DNA of 5,266 bases. It comes from Bacteroidales bacterium (GTDB taxonomy: Bacteria; Bacteroidota; Bacteroidia; Bacteroidales; P3). A program made the translations under genes and the position numbers. The notes beneath the pieces are model-generated. The model was not told the DNA's origin and did no database searches. It saw only the letters and a list, made by a program, of their open reading frames with translations. Below, piece by piece: positions 1-4,735 of the stretch (the stretch's first letter is position 1; the number at the start of each line of letters is the position of its first letter). The stretch lies in contig DUQY01000019.1 of the NCBI GenBank assembly GCA_012837565.1, positions 1 through 5,266 on the forward strand, read 5' to 3'.

Positions 1-721
1 AAGCCTCTTGACTTATCTTTATAAATTCTATAAGGAAACGAGCTACAAACAATACTATTAAGAATATACCAAAAATAAATCCTTGGCGTGGTGGTGTTTT
101 CTTCTTCATAAAATATAAATAAAGAAAAGTTCCTAATGCAATATAAGAAAGAGCTTCATAAATTTGGGTTGGGTGCATTGGCATTGATTGACCATCTCTT
201 ACAAATATAAATCCCCATGGCAAACTTGTTGCAACTCCATATATTTCTGAATTCATTAGGTTGCCAATTCTAACTGCTGCACCTGCAAATCCAATAATAA
301 TAACCAATCTATCAATTACCCATAAATAAGGGAGCTTTGTATTTCTGCAAAAGAAAAATGTTGCAATAAGTAGTCCTATTGCTCCACCGTGAGATGCTAA
401 ACCTTGGTAACCAATAAACTTCCAACCATCTGCCGTATTCTTTATTGGTAGAAGCATTTCAACTGGGTTATTTATATAATATGAAAACTCATAGAAAAGA
501 CAATGCCCTAATCTTAGTCCGGCTAATAGACCAACAAACATATAGATGGTCATCTTATCTAAAAAATAAACTGGCACATTTTCTTTTGCAAACATCTTCT
601 TTAAGAGTAAGTAAGCAATTATAAAAGCGAAAGCAAATAAGACACCATACCAACGAACTGATAGACTTCCGACACTAAAGATTATAGGGGATACATCCCA
701 AGTTATACTTAGTAAATTCAT
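1..721 (-). CDS. lgt: Prolipoprotein diacylglyceryl transferase (Lgt), 3' end cut by window edge
   Basis: Lgt is an inner-membrane enzyme that moves diacylglycerol from phosphatidylglycerol onto the lipobox cysteine of prolipoproteins, the first step of lipoprotein maturation. The frame opens with ATG at 721-719 and stays open for 240 codons to the window edge; family members run to about 270-290 residues, so only the C-terminal tail is missing. The N-terminus (MNLLSITWDVSPIIFSVG, then VRWYG) is typical. The Lgt signature is clear: R151 in VRIGNLMNSEIYG (residues 150-162), matching the essential Arg of E. coli Lgt, and H111 in ASHGGAIG, matching the catalytic-region His. RFLIEFIK near the cut end is the conserved C-terminal RFxIEF element. 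Hydrophobic stretches throughout fit a multi-pass membrane protein. Its leader has no Shine-Dalgarno at usable distance, and it is transcribed divergently from thrS. The identification is by motif recall, not a search, but the motifs are unambiguous. Confidence 0.96.
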   Translation of the reverse strand, partial: MNLLSITWDVSPIIFSVGSLSVRWYGVLFAFAFIIAYLLLKKMFAKENVPVYFLDKMTIYMFVGLLAGLRLGHCLFYEFSYYINNPVEMLLPIKNTADGWKFIGYQGLASHGGAIGLLIATFFFCRNTKLPYLWVIDRLVIIIGFAGAAVRIGNLMNSEIYGVATSLPWGFIFVRDGQSMPMHPTQIYEALSYIALGTFLYLYFMKKKTPPRQGFIFGIFLIVLFVARFLIEFIKISQEA

Positions 722-802
722 ACTTAAAATTATTTGTTATTTTCCTTTTAACTTATATTACGAAACTCTGTCTTATATACATTTTACGTAATTTTATGGG
801 TG

Positions 803-810
803 CAAATATA
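803..810 (-). promoter_or_regulatory. Candidate -7 element of the lgt promoter
   Basis: Read on the minus strand, 810-803 is TATATTTG, an exact match to the Bacteroidetes -7 consensus TAnnTTTG. It lies about 82 nt upstream of the lgt start. I find no convincing TTTG/TTG about 20 nt further upstream (around 831-835), so the -33 part is weak and the site rests on the -7 element alone. It is part of an 11-bp inverted repeat with the thrS-side element. Confidence 0.5.
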
Positions 811-836
811 CATTATTTTTATAAAAAATGGGTAGA

Positions 837-868
837 CTTGCGAGATTTATAATAATATAGTATATTTG
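837..868 (+). promoter_or_regulatory. Candidate thrS-operon promoter (Bacteroidetes -33/-7 type)
   Basis: TATATTTG at 861-868 matches the -7 consensus TAnnTTTG exactly. CTTG at 837-840, 20 nt upstream, fits the -33 element TTTG except for its first base. Transcription would start around 874-877, giving a leader of only about 30 nt before thrS at 905. That is too short for a T-box or other long aminoacyl-tRNA sensor. The leader is A-rich (around AAATAGAAAACAATAG) with no Shine-Dalgarno, as is usual in this phylum. This is probably the main promoter of the whole thrS-to-rplS operon. Confidence 0.65.
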
Positions 869-904
869 CAGACTGTTTAAAATAGAAAACAATAGTATAA
901 AGAA

Positions 905-2851
905 ATGAATGATAATATGATAAATATAACTCTGCCTGATAATTCTATCAAGCAATTTTCTGAACCTGTTAATGCTATAGATATAGCAAAGAGTATTAGT
1001 GAAGGATTGGCTCGCAACGTTCTTTCCGCAACAGTAAACGGAGAGGTTTGGGATGCAAATCGAATGATTAATGAAGATTGTACTATTAAACTTAATACTT
1101 GGAATGACAGAGAAGGAAAAGAAACTTTTTGGCATACTTCTGCCCACCTTTTAGCTTCTGCAATTTCCGAATTATACCCACATGCTAAATTTGGCATTGG
1201 ACCAGATATTGAAAATGGCTTCTACTATGATATTGACTTTGGTGAGGATCAAATTACACCAGAAGACTTCTCTAAGATAGAACAAAAGATGCAAGAGCTA
1301 GTTAAGGCTTCGACCAAAATCATTAGAAAAGATATATCAAAAGCAGATGCATTAAAGATGTTTTCTGAGCAAGGTGAAACCTATAAGGTGGAGCTGATTA
1401 ACGAACTAGAAGACGGAACTATAACTATTTACGAAAGTGGTAATTTTACTGATCTTTGTCGTGGACCTCACTTATTAGACTTTTCAATAATCAAGTCAAT
1501 CAAAATACTTTCATTGGCTGGGGCATATTGGAGAGGTGATGAAAAGCGTAAACAATTAACCAGAATTTACGCTATAACATTCCCTAAGAAAAAGGAGCTT
1601 GACGAATATCTAAACTACTTGGAAGAGGCGAAGAAAAGAGACCATAGAAAACTTGGAAAAGAATTAGAGCTGTTTATGTTCTCTGAAAAAGTTGGTCAAG
1701 GGCTACCTATATGGCTTCCAAAAGGAGCAATGCTTAGAGAAAGACTTGAAAACTTCTTAAAAAAACTACAAAAAGATTATGGCTATCAACAAGTAATAAC
1801 TCCACATATTGGAGATGTTGACTTATATAAGACATCAGGCCACTATCAAAAATACGGACAAGATTCTTTTCGCACAATATCAACTCCAAACGAAGGAGAA
1901 GAGTATTTCCTTAAACCAATGAACTGCCCTCACCATTGTGAAATCTATAAAGTAAAACCTCATTCATATAAAGATTTACCATATAGAATTGCAGAATTTG
2001 GCACTGTTTATCGTTATGAACAAAGTGGAGAGCTTCATGGCTTAACAAGAGTTCGTTCATTTACTCAAGATGATGCTCATATTTTCTGTACGCCAGACCA
2101 ACTTAAAGAAGAATTTTGCAAGGTAATAGATATTGTATTATATATATTCAAAACCTTAAAGTTTGATAACTTTACTGCTCAAATTTCTCTTCGTGACCCA
2201 AATAATACAGAAAAATATATTGGTTCTGATGAGAGTTGGGAAAGAGCAGAAAGTGCAATTGTTGATGCTTGTAAAGGAAGAGGACTTGAAACAACTACTG
2301 TAATTGGAGAAGCAGCTTTCTATGGACCTAAGCTTGACTTTATGGTTAAGGATGCAATTGGTAGAAAATGGCAGTTAGGAACGATACAAGTTGATTACAA
2401 TCTTCCTGAACGTTTTGAATTAGAATATACAGGACCAGACAATCAAAAACATAGACCAATAATGATCCACAGGGCACCATTTGGTTCTATGGAAAGATTT
2501 GTTGCAGTTTTAATTGAGCATACAGGAGGGAAATTCCCTCTTTGGTTAACACCAGAACAATTTATTATTTTACCAATTAGCGAAAAACATGAATCATATT
2601 CAAAAAAAGTATTATCTTTGCTCGCTAGTTTCGACCTAAGAGGAAGCATTGATGAGAGAAACGAGAAGACTGGTAAGAAGATTAGGGATGCAGAGTTAGG
2701 TAAAATACCATTTATGCTTATTGTTGGAGAAAACGAAGAGAGCAAAGGCACTGTGTCGGTTAGAAGACATGGAGAAGGAGACCTTGGAGAGATGGCAATG
2801 GAAGCATTTGCAAAGATGGTTGAAGAGGCAGTAAAAAAAGAATTAGAATAA
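905..2851 (+). CDS. thrS: Threonyl-tRNA synthetase
   Basis: Cytoplasmic class II aminoacyl-tRNA synthetase that charges tRNA-Thr and hydrolyses mischarged Ser-tRNA-Thr. At 648 residues it is full length (E. coli 642). Domains in order: TGS (about 1-65); editing domain with H77 and H81 in HTSAH and C185 and H189 in DLCRGPH, the four conserved editing-site residues; catalytic core from about 250 to 545, with zinc ligands C341 (PMNCPHH), H392 (DDAHIF) and H522 (IHRAPFGS), motif 2 arginine in YRYEQSGE (R370), and motif 3 around GSMERF (528-532); C-terminal anticodon-binding domain (about 550-648) with DERNEKTGKKIRDAE. All key residues are present, so both synthesis and editing should work. The ATG at 905 gives MNDNMINITL; relatives usually start MIKITLPDG, so the ATG at 917 (residue 5) is a real alternative. 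First gene of the operon; 45 nt separate it from infC. Confidence 0.98.
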   Translation: MNDNMINITLPDNSIKQFSEPVNAIDIAKSISEGLARNVLSATVNGEVWDANRMINEDCTIKLNTWNDREGKETFWHTSAHLLASAISELYPHAKFGIGPDIENGFYYDIDFGEDQITPEDFSKIEQKMQELVKASTKIIRKDISKADALKMFSEQGETYKVELINELEDGTITIYESGNFTDLCRGPHLLDFSIIKSIKILSLAGAYWRGDEKRKQLTRIYAITFPKKKELDEYLNYLEEAKKRDHRKLGKELELFMFSEKVGQGLPIWLPKGAMLRERLENFLKKLQKDYGYQQVITPHIGDVDLYKTSGHYQKYGQDSFRTISTPNEGEEYFLKPMNCPHHCEIYKVKPHSYKDLPYRIAEFGTVYRYEQSGELHGLTRVRSFTQDDAHIFCTPDQLKEEFCKVIDIVLYIFKTLKFDNFTAQISLRDPNNTEKYIGSDESWERAESAIVDACKGRGLETTTVIGEAAFYGPKLDFMVKDAIGRKWQLGTIQVDYNLPERFELEYTGPDNQKHRPIMIHRAPFGSMERFVAVLIEHTGGKFPLWLTPEQFIILPISEKHESYSKKVLSLLASFDLRGSIDERNEKTGKKIRDAELGKIPFMLIVGENEESKGTVSVRRHGEGDLGEMAMEAFAKMVEEAVKKELE

Positions 2852-2885
2852 TTACATTAATAAAATATATTACATAACTAAATTT

Positions 2886-2891
2886 AGGAGG
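2886..2891 (+). promoter_or_regulatory. Strong Shine-Dalgarno (AGGAGG) deciding the infC start
   Basis: AGGAGG is a perfect anti-16S match and the only complete Shine-Dalgarno I see ahead of a gene in this window. It ends 5 nt before ATT at 2897 and 8 nt before ATA at 2900, both workable spacings. It overlaps the in-frame TAG at 2885-2887, so translation of infC must begin downstream of it. Its position is the best evidence for a non-AUG start. Confidence 0.85.
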
Positions 2892-2896
2892 AATTA

Positions 2897-3448
2897 ATTA
2901 TAGCAACAAGAGTTCAGTTTAGCAAGAGACTACCAATTAGAAAAGAAGAACAACACAAGATTAACGATAAAATAATTGCACCAGTTGTTCGAGTAGTTGG
3001 TGAAAACATAGAAGCAGGCATTTTTAACATTAAAGACGCCATTAAAATTGCAGATAATTTAGGTTTGGACTTGGTAGAGATATCTCCATCAGCCAACCCT
3101 CCAGTTTGTAGGGTGATTGATTATCAAAAATTCCTATACGAACAGAAGAAGAAGGTGAAAGAAATGAAGGCCAAAAGCACGAAGATTGTTGTTAAAGAAA
3201 TTCGTTTAGGACCACAAATCGACGAACATGACTTTAACTTCAAGCTAAAACATGCTATTCGTTTCTTGCAAGAAGGAAATAAAGTAAAAGTTGATGTATT
3301 ATTCAGAGGAAGAACAATCATTTACAAAGATCAAGGAGAAACGCAATTGTTAAAATTTGCAGAAGCTTTGCTTGAATACGGAAAACCAGAGATGCTTCCA
3401 AAGCTTGAAGGAAAACGTATGATGATGATTATTGCTCCAAAGAAATAA
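2897..3448 (+). CDS. infC: Translation initiation factor IF-3, non-AUG start
   Basis: IF3 binds the 30S subunit, keeps it apart from 50S and proofreads the start codon and initiator tRNA. Starting at ATT 2897 it has 183 residues (E. coli 180); starting at ATA 2900 it has 182 and begins MATRVQFSKR, which resembles relatives better. The N domain (about 20-85) has HKINDKI, VRVVGENIEAGIF, LDLVEISPSANPPVCRVIDY and the IF3 signature region RVIDYQKFLYEQKK (72-85), with Gln77 where Gly/Ser/Asn is usual. A lysine-rich linker follows, then the C domain (about 94-183) with EIRLGPQIDEHDF, FLQEGNKVKV, FRGR and GKRMMMIIAPKK. No ATG, GTG, TTG or CTG occurs in frame before TTG at codon 57, inside the N domain; the first in-frame ATG is codon 90, in the linker. 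A NUG start would therefore destroy the protein. E. coli infC uses AUU for autoregulation by IF3, and the same is likely here. Confidence 0.93.
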   Translation: MIATRVQFSKRLPIRKEEQHKINDKIIAPVVRVVGENIEAGIFNIKDAIKIADNLGLDLVEISPSANPPVCRVIDYQKFLYEQKKKVKEMKAKSTKIVVKEIRLGPQIDEHDFNFKLKHAIRFLQEGNKVKVDVLFRGRTIIYKDQGETQLLKFAEALLEYGKPEMLPKLEGKRMMMIIAPKK

Positions 3449-3464
3449 GAAAAAGAAATAATTA

Positions 3465-3480
3465 CTACTTGTGAAAGTAG
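3465..3480 (+). promoter_or_regulatory. Short hairpin with GNRA-type loop in infC-rpmI spacer
   Basis: CTACTT (3465-3470) and AAGTAG (3475-3480) form a perfect 6-bp stem closed by GTGA, a GNRA tetraloop in RNA. It starts 16 nt after the infC stop. No T-run follows, so it is not an intrinsic terminator. It lies in the 68-nt leader of rpmI, where L20-type control sites are known in other bacteria, but nothing in it identifies a ligand. Confidence 0.4.
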
Positions 3481-3505
3481 AACATTAATATATAACAAAC
3501 TAAAA

Positions 3506-3510
3506 AAGGA
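3506..3510 (+). promoter_or_regulatory. Ribosome binding site of rpmI
   Basis: AAGGA ends 6 nt before the ATG at 3517. It is a modest Shine-Dalgarno and supports the chosen L35 start; rplT and rplS have none comparable. Confidence 0.6.
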
Positions 3511-3516
3511 CGTAAG

Positions 3517-3711
3517 ATGCCAAAAATGAAAACTAAATCCAGTGCAAAAAAGCGTTTCACGCTAACTGGAACAGGCAAAATTAAAAGAAAGCATGCGTAC
3601 CATAGTCACATTCTTACAAAGAAGACGACTAAGCAAAAGAGGAATCTAACACATACAGGTACTGTAAGTGTAGCAGATACTCCAGCTATCAGAGAAATGC
3701 TAGGAAAGTAA
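3517..3711 (+). CDS. rpmI: 50S ribosomal protein L35
   Basis: L35 (bL35) is a small, very basic protein of the large ribosomal subunit. The 64-residue product matches the family length (about 65). It begins MPKMKTKSSAKKRFTLTGTG, containing the family hallmark PKMKTKSSAKKRF, continues with GKIKRKHAYHSHILTKKTTK and ends with a short helix, DTPAIREMLGK. The Lys/Arg/His-rich composition fits rRNA binding. The start is fixed by the conserved N-terminus and the AAGGA upstream. It is the third gene of the operon, with a 68-nt spacer before it and a 94-nt structured spacer after it. L35 is normally made stoichiometrically with L20, whose gene follows. Confidence 0.98.
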   Translation: MPKMKTKSSAKKRFTLTGTGKIKRKHAYHSHILTKKTTKQKRNLTHTGTVSVADTPAIREMLGK

Positions 3712-3739
3712 ATTATTGCTTATCAGGAGTTATTAACCA

Positions 3740-3788
3740 TTGTACTTAGCCAAAAGATTCTATTGTAATTGATAGGACGCTAATACGA
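3740..3788 (+). promoter_or_regulatory. Two-tier RNA stem in rpmI-rplT spacer, possible L20 control site
   Basis: Outer stem: GTA-C-TTAGC (3742-3750) pairs with GCTAATAC (3779-3786) as eight Watson-Crick pairs with a single bulged C3745; T3741-G3787 and T3740-A3788 extend it to ten. Inner stem: TCTATTG (3759-3765) pairs with TGATAGG (3770-3776), including three G-U pairs, closing a TAAT loop. The two are joined by an asymmetric internal loop (8 nt and 2 nt). It ends 17 nt before the rplT ATG. No T-run follows, so it is not a terminator. L20 autoregulates this operon in E. coli and B. subtilis by binding mRNA; a similar role here is inference from position and shape. Confidence 0.45.
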
Positions 3789-3805
3789 AAAAAAATTAGA
3801 AAATT

Positions 3806-4153
3806 ATGCCAAGATCAGTAAATCACGTTGCTTCAAGAGCACGAAGAAAGAAAATCCTAAAACGCACAAAAGGCTTTTGGGGAAGAGGTAAGAATGTTTG
3901 GACCGTTGCGAAAAACAAATGGGAAAAAGGACAACAATACGCTTACCGCGATAGAAAAAACAAAAAAAGAGAGTTCCGTGCATTATGGATAAACCGTATT
4001 AATGCAGCTTGTCGTCTGAACGATGTTTCTTACTCAGTATTCATGGGACTACTTCACAAAAACAACATAGAGCTTAACCGTAAGGTTCTTGCAGACTTAG
4101 CAATGAATCATCCAGAAGCTTTCACTGCTGTTGTTAAACAAGTGAAGAAATAA
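3806..4153 (+). CDS. rplT: 50S ribosomal protein L20
   Basis: L20 (bL20) binds 23S rRNA early in 50S assembly and in several bacteria represses translation of its own operon. The 115-residue product is full length (E. coli 118 with initiator). The N-terminus MPRSVNHVASRARRKKILKR and the following KGFWGRGKNVWTVAKN are the basic extended tail that threads into rRNA; AYRDRKNKKREFRALWINRI (about 48-67) is the family signature; the globular C-terminus has SVFMGLLHKNNIELNRKVLADLA. The start is fixed by the conserved MPRS. The leader is A-rich with no Shine-Dalgarno, and the possible stem at 3740-3788 lies just upstream, so access to this start may be controlled by RNA structure. rplS follows after 38 nt. 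Confidence 0.98.
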   Translation: MPRSVNHVASRARRKKILKRTKGFWGRGKNVWTVAKNKWEKGQQYAYRDRKNKKREFRALWINRINAACRLNDVSYSVFMGLLHKNNIELNRKVLADLAMNHPEAFTAVVKQVKK

Positions 4154-4191
4154 TTAATAGAGTTGTTTAATCCCTAAAACAGAGTAAAAAA

Positions 4192-4545
4192 ATGAGTAAG
4201 CCAGAATTAATGCTATATGTAGACAGCTTGACAGAAGAACATGATCTTCCAAAGTTTAAAGCTGGAGACACAATTACAGTATCATACAAAATTATTGAAG
4301 GTGTAAAAGAACGTATCCAACAATTTAAAGGAGACGTTATCCAATGTGCAGGCCTAGGCACTACAAAGACTTTCACAGTTAGAAAGATTTCAGGAGGAAT
4401 AGGAGTTGAAAGGATATTTCCTTTATCATCACCATTTATCCATGAAATAGTAGTTAACAAACGTGGAGTTGTTCGTAGAGCAAGAATCTTCTACCTAAGA
4501 GGATTGACAGGTAAGAAAGCAAGAATTAAAGAAAGAAGACATTAG
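4192..4545 (+). CDS. rplS: 50S ribosomal protein L19
   Basis: L19 (bL19) sits at the 30S-50S interface and forms intersubunit bridges. The product has 117 residues (E. coli 115). The family core is present in order: FKAGDTITVSYKIIEGVKERIQ, then QFKGDVIQ, TFTVRKISGGIGVERIFPL, SPFIHEI, KRGVVRRARIFYLRGLTGKKARIKE. The ATG at 4192 gives MSKPELMLYVDSL; a second ATG at 4210 would leave only 14 residues before the conserved FKAGD core, so 4192 fits family length better. The leader is an A-run (GAGTAAAAAA) with no Shine-Dalgarno. The gene is last in the operon, 38 nt after rplT and followed by a terminator. In E. coli and B. subtilis rplS follows trmD, so its place here differs from those models. Confidence 0.97.
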   Translation: MSKPELMLYVDSLTEEHDLPKFKAGDTITVSYKIIEGVKERIQQFKGDVIQCAGLGTTKTFTVRKISGGIGVERIFPLSSPFIHEIVVNKRGVVRRARIFYLRGLTGKKARIKERRH

Positions 4546-4568
4546 TCAACACTTTAATATAGAAAATC

Positions 4569-4606
4569 AAAAGCGACAAATAATTAATTTATTTGTCGCT
4601 TTTTTT
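4569..4606 (+). terminator. Intrinsic terminator of the thrS-rplS operon
   Basis: GCGACAAATAA (4573-4583) pairs perfectly with TTATTTGTCGC (4589-4599) around a 5-nt loop, giving an 11-bp stem that the flanking A4569-4572 and T4600-4603 can lengthen. Seven T follow (4600-4606). It lies 24 nt after the rplS stop and ends the operon. Read on the minus strand the same stem is followed by TTTTGATTTT, so it may also stop transcripts coming from the convergent gene on the right. Confidence 0.93.
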
Positions 4607-4629
4607 GTATAGAATTAAATATTTTTAAC

Positions 4630-4725
4630 TTATTGCTTGACTAAACTAACTCTTCGTTTCATTTTTTTCTTTCTTCGTTTTAAAAAATTCTTTCTTCGTT
4701 TCATTTTCCTGAAACAGCGTTTCAT
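4630..4725 (-). CDS. Hypothetical 31-residue Lys/Arg-rich heptad-repeat peptide
   Basis: I do not recognise this. On the minus strand an ATG at 4725 opens 31 codons ending in TAA at 4632-4630. The peptide is four 7-residue units: MKRCFRK (4725-4705), MKRRKNF (4704-4684), LKRRKKK (4683-4663) and MKRRVSL (4662-4642), then VKQ. Eighteen of the 31 residues are Lys or Arg. The start lies 10 nt after the TGA of the aminotransferase gene on the same strand, close enough for translational coupling, and the operon terminator at 4569-4606, read on this strand, sits just beyond the stop. Against it: very small, no Shine-Dalgarno before the first ATG (CAGGAAA precedes the second), and the bases are low-complexity A/T, so the frame could be a by-product of a DNA repeat. 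Polybasic composition would fit nucleic-acid or membrane binding, but no function can be assigned. Confidence 0.35.
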   Translation of the reverse strand: MKRCFRKMKRRKNFLKRRKKKMKRRVSLVKQ

Positions 4726-4734
4726 TAAAATGAT
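4651..4734. repeat. Four-unit 21-bp imperfect tandem repeat
   Basis: Four 21-bp units begin at 4651, 4672, 4693 and 4714. The core CGTTT recurs at 4655, 4676, 4697 and 4718, exactly 21 bp apart each time, and TCTTCGTTT opens the first three units. Units 1 and 2 agree at 15 of 21 positions and units 1 and 3 at 16 of 21; the fourth is more diverged. The period equals seven codons and two DNA helical turns. TGAAAC/GTTTCA at 4710-4715 and 4719-4724 also make a small inverted repeat around the start of the mini-ORF. Confidence 0.75.
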
Positions 4735-4735
4735 A

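Larger units (their letters stand above)
801..870. repeat. 11-bp inverted repeat spanning the divergent promoters
   Basis: TGCAAATATAC at 801-811 is the exact reverse complement of GTATATTTGCA at 860-870, with 48 nt between the arms. Each arm contains one of the two facing-away -7 elements, and the identity extends past TATATTTG to include GCA downstream and one base upstream. Whether it is only two good promoters of the same sequence or also a regulator site cannot be told from sequence. Confidence 0.6.

Noticed and set aside
869..904. T-box or riboswitch controlling thrS
   Set aside because: The predicted leader is only about 30 nt with no stem, too short for a T-box; no terminator lies before thrS.
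794..1197. Minus-strand open frames at 794-1147 and 877-1197
   Set aside because: They lie opposite the thrS promoter and 5' coding region, have no family features, and look like shadows of the AT-rich thrS sequence.
2443..2751. Minus-strand open frame inside thrS
   Set aside because: Fully antisense to the conserved motif 3 and anticodon-binding region; no recognisable protein features.
2914..3321. Minus-strand open frames at 2914-3096 and 3124-3321
   Set aside because: Antisense to infC, whose plus-strand frame is clearly the coding one.
3065..3448. A 127-residue infC beginning at TTG 3065
   Set aside because: This cuts off most of the conserved IF3 N domain (HKINDKI, VRVVGENI). The frame is intact upstream to an SD-backed ATT/ATA, so the longer gene is correct.
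4167..4460. Minus-strand open frame opposite rplS
   Set aside because: Shadow of rplS; no family features and no leader.
4651..4734. CRISPR array
   Set aside because: The units are directly adjacent 21-bp imperfect repeats with no unique spacers between them, and no cas genes are present.
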